From Bacillota bacterium (GTDB lineage: Bacteria; Bacillota; Limnochordia; Limnochordales; ZCTH02-B6), in NCBI GenBank assembly GCA_017578085.1, contig PKQR01000076.1:1-10264 (forward strand): a stretch of 10,264 nucleotides of DNA, given 5' to 3'. A program made the position numbers and the translations under genes. A model generated the notes under the pieces. That model was not told the DNA's origin. It worked only from the letters and a program-made list of their open reading frames with translations, and searched no databases. Positions 6,090 to 10,264 of the stretch are shown in pieces (the stretch's first letter is position 1; each line of letters starts with the position of its first letter).

Positions 6090-6232
6090 ACCCCGCAGTC
6101 GTGGTCCCGCCTCATAGCCTGGGCTTGTTCCCGGAACCGGGCCATGCCCTCTTGGGTCAGTTCCACTTCCAGTTCGCCAAGGAGCGTGCCGCAACGGTAG
6201 CAGACGACCGCTCGCCTCTCCTTGAGCGCCAT
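6047..6232 (-). CDS. Small CxxC / HxC putative zinc-binding protein (hypothetical)
   Basis: A 61-residue protein with a strong ribosome site: GGGAGGG lies 9 nt before ATG 6232. Residues 10-15 (VCYRCG) form a CxxC knuckle, and His44 and Cys46 in RDHDCG could complete a four-ligand zinc site, giving a zinc-ribbon-like fold around a central segment (ELEVELTQEGMARFREQAQAM is strand-then-helix in pattern). I do not recognise the family. It is divergent from the flagellar operon and convergent with mbl, and its last codons overlap the mbl 3' end by 43 nt. It has its own SigA-like promoter, so it is probably a real gene with housekeeping expression. Role unknown: a small regulator or RNA/protein-binding adaptor is possible, but nothing in the sequence settles it. 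Confidence 0.75.
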   Translation of the reverse strand: MALKERRAVVCYRCGTLLGELEVELTQEGMARFREQAQAMRRDHDCGVQDTRKETVSAGRR

Positions 6233-6255
6233 CGCGAGTTTCCCTCCCTGTTTCT

Positions 6256-6284
6256 ATTTTAGCGCGGCCGCCTGCGGCGGCCAA
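6256..6284 (-). promoter_or_regulatory. SigA-type promoter of the CxxC gene, with inverted repeat in the spacer
   Basis: Read on the minus strand, TTGGCC (6284-6279) is a 4/6 match to the -35 consensus. After exactly 17 nt, TAAAAT (6261-6256) is a 5/6 match to the -10 consensus TATAAT. The start codon of the CxxC gene is 23 nt beyond the -10, leaving a short leader that holds the Shine-Dalgarno sequence. The spacer is filled by a perfect inverted repeat, noted separately. Confidence 0.6.
6266..6282. repeat. Perfect 7-bp inverted repeat inside the promoter spacer
   Basis: GGCCGCC (6266-6272), TGC, GGCGGCC (6276-6282) forms a perfect palindrome with a 3-nt centre. It lies between the -35 and -10 of the minus-strand promoter and touches the -35. 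No T-run follows on either strand, so it does not look like an mbl terminator. It may be an operator for a dimeric regulator, or chance in GC-rich DNA. Confidence 0.5.
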
Positions 6285-6301
6285 AGGTGTTGGTGCGGGC
6301 T

Positions 6302-6354
6302 GAAACCTGGGACAAAACCCTCTAAAGGTTTCCTCTCGGAAGGTCGACGGAAAC
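6302..6354 (+). promoter_or_regulatory. flgF leader with mutually exclusive stem-loops
   Basis: The 160-nt divergent gap upstream of flgF contains AGGTTTCC (6326-6333), which can pair two ways. GAAACCT (6302-6308) pairs perfectly with AGGTTTC (6326-6332), enclosing GGG-ACAAAA-CCC (6309-6320), which adds a 3-bp inner stem. Alternatively GTTTCC (6328-6333) pairs perfectly with GGAAAC (6349-6354). The two pairings exclude each other, as in a switch or attenuator. It does not match a riboswitch class that I recognise, and c-di-GMP-I signatures are not present. Whether this stretch is transcribed toward flgF is not known. Confidence 0.35.
6323..6350 (+). promoter_or_regulatory. Weak SigD/FliA-type flagellar promoter candidate for flgF
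   Basis: TAAAGGTT (6323-6330) is close to the flagellar sigma -35 element (TAAAGTTT in enterics, TAAA in Bacillus). GTCGACGG (6343-6350), 16 nt after TAAA, fits the -10 GCCGATAT/A only in part (G, C, G and A shared). It lies 43 nt before the flgF start. The strong -35 and gene context favour it, the poor -10 counts against it. It overlaps the alternative stem-loops, and the two interpretations may compete. Confidence 0.25.
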
Positions 6355-6392
6355 AGTAGGGCTGGGAACGACCCGGCCGGGGAGGTGGCCTT

Positions 6393-7202
6393 GTGCTGCG
6401 GGGACTTTACACGTCGGCCTCCGGCATGCTGGCCGAGCAAGTGCGGGTCGACGTGTTGTCCAACAACCTGGCCAACGTGCAGACGGCCGGCTTCAAGCGG
6501 CAAACGGTGGTGCAATCCGCGTTTCCGGAGATGTTGCTCCGCCGGGTTTACGATCCCGTTCCCGTGAGCGGCGGGGTTGCGCCCGCAGGGGCAAGCGGGC
6601 AGGCGACCGGGGCTCTCTATGATCCGCGGCCGGTCATCGGCCGGCTCGGCACGGGTACCTACGTCGACGGCACCTACTCGGATCTGAGCCCGGGAGCTTT
6701 GCGCCACACCGGCAATCCGTTGGACCTGGCGCTGGAAGGCCCGGGCTTTTTCACAGTGGAGACGCCCGCGGGCGTGCGGTTCACGCGGGATGGGCGTTTC
6801 ACCCTGGACGCGGGAGGCTGGCTCGTCACCCTCGAGGGCTACCGGGTGCTGGGCGAGGCAGGGCCCATTCGGGTCCAGGGTCGGGACGTGCAAGTGACCG
6901 AGAACGGCGAGGTCTGGGTGGACGGCGCGCCGGCGGGAGTGCTGGCCTTGCGGAATTTCGCCGATCCCCAGGGGCTCGTCCGCGAAGGAAGCAGCCTTTG
7001 GGCTGCGACCGATTGGTCGGGGGCACCGCAGCCGGCGGCCGCCCGGGTACACGCGGGTCACTTGGAAGTGTCCAACGTCAACGTGGTTACCGCCATGGTG
7101 GAGCTCATCGCGGCCTACCGGTCGTACGAGGCCAACCAGCGGGTGATCCAGGCCTATGACCAAACGCTGGGCAAGGCGGTCAACGAGCTGGGGCGGGTGT
7201 AG
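6393..7202 (+). CDS. flgF: Flagellar basal-body rod protein FlgF (FlhO-like)
   Basis: A 269-residue proximal-rod component of the flagellar axial structure, exported by the flagellar type III system. GTG 6393 lies 7 nt after GGAGG (6381-6385). The N-terminal rod domain is clear: LYTSASGMLAEQ (5-16) and SNNLANVQTAGFKR (23-36). The centre has the hook-basal-body FlgE/F/G domain (NPLDLALEGPGFFTV, then TRDGRFTLD). The C-terminal helix (SNVNVVTAMVELIAAYRSYEANQRVIQAYDQTL) is the usual rod/hook assembly helix. There is no signal peptide, as expected for axial proteins. In B. subtilis the homologue FlhO follows mbl in the same way. FlgF rather than FlgG is chosen because the next gene is a near-textbook FlgG. 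Confidence 0.92.
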   Translation: MLRGLYTSASGMLAEQVRVDVLSNNLANVQTAGFKRQTVVQSAFPEMLLRRVYDPVPVSGGVAPAGASGQATGALYDPRPVIGRLGTGTYVDGTYSDLSPGALRHTGNPLDLALEGPGFFTVETPAGVRFTRDGRFTLDAGGWLVTLEGYRVLGEAGPIRVQGRDVQVTENGEVWVDGAPAGVLALRNFADPQGLVREGSSLWAATDWSGAPQPAAARVHAGHLEVSNVNVVTAMVELIAAYRSYEANQRVIQAYDQTLGKAVNELGRV

Positions 7203-7233
7203 GTGAACAGGAAGGAAACGGAGGGATAGAGCG

Positions 7234-8022
7234 ATGATGCGGTCGCTGTGGACAGCCGCGTCGGGCATGTCGGCCCAGCAGTTCAACATCGACACGATCT
7301 CCAACAACCTGGCCAACGTCAACACCACCGGCTTCAAGCGCAGCCGGGTCGATTTCCAGGACTTGTTGTACCAGACGCTGCGATTCGCCGGCACGCCGTC
7401 GACGCAGGGCGCGCAGCTCCCCATCGGCATGCAGATCGGCCACGGCGTGCGCCCGGTGGCCACCCAGAAGATTTTCACCCAGGGGACGTTCAAGCAGACC
7501 GACAACCCGCTGGACATCGTCATTGAAGGCCAGGGCTTCTTCCAGATCCTCCTGCCCGACGGGACCATCGCCTACACGCGGGACGGCGCGTTTAAGCGGG
7601 ACGCGGAGGGGCGCATCGTCACATCTGACGGTTTCCCGCTGGAGCCGGAGATCATCGTGCCCGAGGATGCGGTGGAGATTACCATCAGCAGTGACGGCAC
7701 GGTGTCCGTTCTGCTGACCGGCGAGGACGAGCCGCAAAACATCGGGCAGATCGAGCTGGCACGCTTCGTCAACCCAGCCGGCCTGAGCAGCTTCGGTCGC
7801 AACCTCTTCATCGCCACCGCGGCCAGCGGGCCCCCGATCATCGGCACGCCGGGCCTGGACGGTTTCGGTGTCCTGGCCCAGGGCTTCCTGGAGCTGTCCA
7901 ACGTCCAGGTAGTGGAGGAGATGGTCAACATGATCATCTCCCAGCGGGCCTATGAGTCCAACAGCAAGGCCATCCAGGCGTCCGACGACATGCTGCAGAC
8001 CGCCAACAACCTACGCCGGTAA
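7234..8022 (+). CDS. flgG: Flagellar distal rod protein FlgG (FlhP-like)
   Basis: A 262-residue distal rod protein, the same length as proteobacterial FlgG (about 260). ATG 7234 is 8 nt after GGAGGG (7220-7225). Diagnostic FlgG text runs from the start: SLWTAASGMSAQQFNID, SNNLANVNTTGFKR, DLLYQTLR, then LPIGMQIGHGVRPVATQKIF, a FlgG hallmark. DNPLDIVIEGQGFFQ and YTRDGAFK follow, and the C-terminus has the axial helix with VVEEMVNMIISQRAYESNSKAIQ. It lies 31 nt after flgF and 15 nt before flgA, so it is in the same operon. The rod it builds passes through the P and L rings encoded just downstream. No unusual feature seen. Confidence 0.97.
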   Translation: MMRSLWTAASGMSAQQFNIDTISNNLANVNTTGFKRSRVDFQDLLYQTLRFAGTPSTQGAQLPIGMQIGHGVRPVATQKIFTQGTFKQTDNPLDIVIEGQGFFQILLPDGTIAYTRDGAFKRDAEGRIVTSDGFPLEPEIIVPEDAVEITISSDGTVSVLLTGEDEPQNIGQIELARFVNPAGLSSFGRNLFIATAASGPPIIGTPGLDGFGVLAQGFLELSNVQVVEEMVNMIISQRAYESNSKAIQASDDMLQTANNLRR

Positions 8023-8037
8023 AGGAAGCATGAGCTG

Positions 8038-9039
8038 ATGCGTTACGTCTTGGCGGCGCTGGTCGCAATCGCGTGCTGGGTGGCCGGCGTCCAGCCGGCC
8101 GCCGCCGCGGACGGGGCCGGCGAGTGGCTGGCGGTGGTGCGGGTGCACCCGCAGCCGTCGGTCACAGGACCGGAAATCCTGCTGGGCGAGATCGCCGCCG
8201 TGGAAACGGACGACCCGCAGCTGCGGGAACGGCTGGCGGGCATGTCCGTCGGCCGGGCTGCCCTGCCCGGCCATCGGCGAGAGCTGAATGTGGGTACCCT
8301 GCGGGTGCGCCTGCGCCAAGCCGGGCTGCCGGAGCGGCAGATCCGCATCGAGGCTCCCGGCACAACGTTTCAGGTATTGACCAGGGCCCAGACCATTGCC
8401 GGCACCGAACTGGCGGCCGTGGCTGAAGCGGCCCTGCGGGCGCGCATCGACCGCTGGCTCGAAGAACTGGGCGGCGGTTCGCTCGCGTTCAAATGCCAGG
8501 TCCCCGATGGGTTGACGCTGGTCGACGGCGCCACGCAGGTTTCGACGGCCCGGGTCAGCGGCAGCCCACCTGGACCCATCGTGGTGGCCGTCGTCGCCAG
8601 CGTGGACGGCGTGCCCCAGCGCACGATCGCGGTCCGCTGCGAAACCCGCTGGTCGGTCGAAGTGTGGGTGGTCCAGACGCCCGTTGTGCGCCACCAGGTG
8701 CTGGACCGGACGACGGTAGCCCTCGAGGTGCGGGAATTCACTTCCGTGCCGCGCGGGCTCGTGCCCGCCTCGGAGGACCCGGCGGGTTGGCGGGCGGTCA
8801 GGCCGCTGTCGCCCGGGACGGTGCTGGCGGCCGGTACGGTGGAACGGGTGCCGCTGGTGTGGAAGGGCCGGGCGGTGACCATCGCCGCTCAAGCCGGACC
8901 GGTGTGGGTCAGCGCCCCCGGCGTGGCCCTGGAAGACGGTCGGCTTGGCGAGATCGTGCGGGTGCAAAACAGCCTTTCCGGGTACGTGCTCCAGGCCCGT
9001 GTCGTGGGCGTCGACGCGGTGGAGGCCGTCGTTCCTTGA
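8038..9039 (+). CDS. flgA: Flagellar P-ring assembly chaperone FlgA
   Basis: A 333-residue exported protein that helps FlgI assemble the P ring around the rod in the periplasm. ATG 8038 follows AAAGGAAG (8021-8028), which overlaps the flgG stop; an ATG at 8030 opens only a two-codon frame. Residues 1-24 (MRYVLAALVAIACWVAG...AAAA) are a signal peptide. A divergent N-terminal domain (about 30-200) precedes a SAF-like domain (about 211-275, VVQTPVVRHQVLDRTTVAL) and the C-terminal FlgA domain with WKGRAVTIAAQAGPVWVS, ALEDGRLGEIVRVQNSLSGYVLQARVVG. The C-terminal GxxG-IRVxNxxSG pattern is typical of FlgA. It is longer than E. coli FlgA (219) because of the N-terminal part. It sits between flgG and flgH. 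Confidence 0.93.
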   Translation: MRYVLAALVAIACWVAGVQPAAAADGAGEWLAVVRVHPQPSVTGPEILLGEIAAVETDDPQLRERLAGMSVGRAALPGHRRELNVGTLRVRLRQAGLPERQIRIEAPGTTFQVLTRAQTIAGTELAAVAEAALRARIDRWLEELGGGSLAFKCQVPDGLTLVDGATQVSTARVSGSPPGPIVVAVVASVDGVPQRTIAVRCETRWSVEVWVVQTPVVRHQVLDRTTVALEVREFTSVPRGLVPASEDPAGWRAVRPLSPGTVLAAGTVERVPLVWKGRAVTIAAQAGPVWVSAPGVALEDGRLGEIVRVQNSLSGYVLQARVVGVDAVEAVVP

Positions 9040-9071
9040 CGGGCGGGGACCGCGGGAGGGGGAGTGACGGC

Positions 9072-9668
9072 GTGGCTCGCCGATTCAAGCGTTACAAGCT
9101 CTCGCTTATCATCGCGGCGGCTGTCCTGCCCGCCTTGTTGGTTGGGCCGGCGGCGGCCAGCTCCCTTTGGCCGGGCTCGGGAAGCCTCTTCGCGGACAAC
9201 AAGGCGCGGCAAGTCGGAGATCTGGTGACGATCATCATCGTCGAGCGGACCCAGGCCACGAGCACGGCCCAGACCCAAACCGGCCAGGACGCGTCCGTGA
9301 ATTTCGGCCCGATCCTGTGGAATTCGGTCCCGCTAATACCCGGTTTTGGGGTGAGCGGCAAGGACAACTTCCGGGCCGGCGGCAGCACGACCCGGGGCGG
9401 CAGCCTCAACGCCCGCATGACCGCGAAAGTGGTGGATGTGCTGCCCAACGGAAACCTGGTCATCGAGGGGCGGCAGACCATCATTGTGAACGATGAGGAA
9501 CAAGTGATCGTGGTCAGCGGCGTCATCCGGCCGCAGGATATCGCCCCGGACAACACGGTGCTGTCCACCTACGTGGCCGATGCCACCATCAATTACCAAG
9601 GCGCCGGAGTCATCGGCGACAAGCAGGAGCCGGGCTTGCTGACCCGTTTGCTCAACTGGCTCTTTTAG
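9072..9668 (+). CDS. flgH: Flagellar L-ring protein FlgH lacking the lipobox cysteine
   Basis: A 198-residue L-ring protein, normally an outer-membrane lipoprotein that forms the bushing for the rod. GTG 9072 follows GGGAGGGGGA (9054-9063) with 8 nt spacing. Residues 1-29 are a signal peptide (MARRFKRYKL, hydrophobic core, ending GPAAA-S). The mature region keeps FlgH landmarks: SLFADNKARQVGDLVTIIIVE (39-59), an S/T-rich segment, FRAGGSTTRGGSLNARMTAKVVDVLPNGNLVIEG, SGVIRPQDIAPDNTVLSTYVADA, and an end resembling the usual RLLNWLF. The protein contains no cysteine at all, so it cannot be a standard lipoprotein; cleavage after AAA by signal peptidase I is likely. It lies between flgA and flgI. 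Confidence 0.94.
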   Translation: MARRFKRYKLSLIIAAAVLPALLVGPAAASSLWPGSGSLFADNKARQVGDLVTIIIVERTQATSTAQTQTGQDASVNFGPILWNSVPLIPGFGVSGKDNFRAGGSTTRGGSLNARMTAKVVDVLPNGNLVIEGRQTIIVNDEEQVIVVSGVIRPQDIAPDNTVLSTYVADATINYQGAGVIGDKQEPGLLTRLLNWLF

Positions 9669-9675
9669 GTGCTCC

Positions 9676-9709
9676 AGCCGGCTCGTTGGACACTTGAGCC
9701 GGCTTCTTT
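9676..9709 (+). terminator. Imperfect terminator-like hairpin between flgH and flgI
   Basis: Eight nt after the flgH stop, AGCCGGCTC (9676-9684) and GAGCCGGCT (9696-9704) form a perfect 9-bp GC-rich stem with an 11-nt loop, followed by a broken T-tract (TTCTTT, 9704-9709). It could attenuate transcription into flgI or protect the 3' end of the upstream mRNA. The T-tract is too weak to call full termination. Confidence 0.45.
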
Positions 9710-9740
9710 GGACGTGAAGACCGCTCGTTGGACTGCCGGC
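9678..9740 (+). repeat. Three imperfect 21-bp direct repeats between flgH and flgI
   Basis: Three contiguous 21-nt units (9678-9698, 9699-9719, 9720-9740) share a core: CTCGTTGGAC in units 1 and 3, CTTCTTTGGAC in unit 2, and units 1 and 2 both start CCGGCT. The first two units also end in a related GAG/AAG. The array overlaps the hairpin stem. No open reading frame uses it. Role unknown: a duplicated binding site or a local slippage product. Confidence 0.6.
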
Positions 9741-9776
9741 CGCGGGTGGCTGCGGCGAGGCAAGGAGGGCATGGGC

Positions 9777-10264
9777 GTGAGCATGCGGCGAAGCGCGATT
9801 CACCTCTTCCTCTGCATGGCCACGATAGGCATCACCGTGCTGGGCGCGGCGCTGGCACCCGCCTACGGTCAAGCGGTGGGGGGCTTGCAGCCGGCGGTGA
9901 CCGTCTCGGCCGAGTCAGCCCACCAGCCTACGGTGCGGATTAAGGACATCGCCCGCTTCGACGGCGTGCGGGACAACCAGCTCTTTGGCATGGGGCTCGT
10001 CATCGGCCTTGAAGGCACGGGCGACGGCCGCGGCAGCCAGGCCAGCGTCCAGATGGTGGCCAACATGCTGGAGCGCTTCGGCATCACGGTGGACCGGAAC
10101 GCCCTGCGCCTGCGCAACGTGGCGGCCGTCATGGTTACCGCGGACCTGCCGGCGTTTGTGCGGCCCGGCGACCGCATCGACGTGACGGTGTCATCCATCG
10201 GCGACGCCCGGAGCCTCCAGGGCGGCTTCCTGCTGCAGACGCCGCTGCAGGCCGCCGACGGGCA
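9777..10264 (+). CDS. flgI: Flagellar P-ring protein FlgI, N-terminal part (runs off the window)
   Basis: FlgI builds the periplasmic P ring in the peptidoglycan layer around the flagellar rod. About 162 residues are present, and the frame stays open to the last base. AAGGAGGG (9762-9769) is 7 nt before GTG 9777, the best-spaced start; ATG 9771 is too close and ATG 9783 is 13 nt away. Residues 1-31 form a signal peptide ending near AYGQ. The mature start RIKDIARFDGVRDNQLFGMGLVIGLEGTGDG is the FlgI hallmark, followed by the expected NMLERFGITVDR, RLRNVAAVMVTADLPAFVRPGDRIDVTVSSIGDARSLQGG. A gap of 108 nt, with repeats and a hairpin, separates it from flgH. Confidence 0.95.
   Translation, partial: MSMRRSAIHLFLCMATIGITVLGAALAPAYGQAVGGLQPAVTVSAESAHQPTVRIKDIARFDGVRDNQLFGMGLVIGLEGTGDGRGSQASVQMVANMLERFGITVDRNALRLRNVAAVMVTADLPAFVRPGDRIDVTVSSIGDARSLQGGFLLQTPLQAADG

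Noticed and set aside
6309..6315. GGACAAA upstream of flgF, one base from the SpoIIID binding motif GGACAAG.
   Set aside because: Single, imperfect and very short; it is also part of the inner stem of the leader hairpin, which explains it as well.
6302..6392. c-di-GMP riboswitch (GEMM-I) upstream of the flagellar genes.
   Set aside because: The conserved GGGCAAACC and GGGACGCAAAGCC segments are missing; only a superficial GGGACAAAACC string is present.
5385..7568. Long minus-strand open frame (727 codons) across mbl, the CxxC gene, flgF and flgG.
   Set aside because: It is antisense to four well-identified genes, and its product is low-complexity and rich in His, Arg, Pro and Gly, as expected for a GC-rich shadow frame.
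8493..9071. Upstream extension of the flgH frame into flgA.
   Set aside because: It runs antisense to no gene but out of frame through flgA and is Arg/Gly-rich; GTG 9072 has a strong ribosome site and starts a proper signal peptide.

Overview
The window is GC-rich and reads as a conserved Bacillota (Firmicutes) neighbourhood linking ATP synthase, sporulation, cell shape and flagellar genes. In order: the 3' end of atpD and all of atpC (+); a small membrane-protein ORF and a SpoVD-like class B penicillin-binding protein (-); a YwmB-like protein, a SpoIIQ-like degenerate LytM protein, spoIIID and an mreB paralogue of the mbl type (+); a 61-residue CxxC protein (-); then flgF, flgG, flgA, flgH and the first part of flgI (+).

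Organism (inference): spoIIID and a SpoIIQ-like protein point to an endospore former. FlgA, FlgH and FlgI build the flagellar P and L rings, which sit in the peptidoglycan and outer membrane, so the cell may have two membranes. High GC plus sporulation plus L/P-ring genes fits a deep-branching, possibly diderm, high-GC Bacillota such as the Limnochordia or relatives. This is a guess from gene content, not a sequence match.

Region 1 (1-874): the ATP synthase operon ends here. AtpC keeps the I(L)DxxRA motif linked to ATP binding in Bacillus epsilon subunits, and a clean intrinsic terminator follows. Region 2 (900-2804, minus strand): a 568-residue PBP2-family transpeptidase with all three catalytic motifs and a cysteine pair 19 residues apart, as in the redox-controlled SpoVD, but no PASTA domain. 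A 64-residue glycine-rich membrane protein may be translationally coupled to it. Region 3 (2986-6089): ywmB and spoIIQ-like genes 19 nt apart, behind a candidate forespore (SigF/G-type) promoter; spoIIID with its own AT-rich SigE-like promoter; then mbl. The murA and spoIID genes often found between ywmB and spoIIQ are absent. Region 4 (6047-6392): a divergent control region between the CxxC gene and the flagellar genes. It holds a SigA-like promoter containing a perfect inverted repeat, and a leader for flgF with competing stem-loops. Region 5 (6393-10264): a rod and L/P-ring operon with good Shine-Dalgarno sequences.

Most notable: FlgH lacks the lipidation cysteine, the SpoIIQ-like LytM domain has lost every usual zinc ligand, the SpoVD-like gene sits in an atypical place, and the flgF leader and the flgH-flgI gap contain unexplained RNA or DNA structure. 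I saw no CRISPR array, tRNA, rRNA, transposon or obvious defence system.
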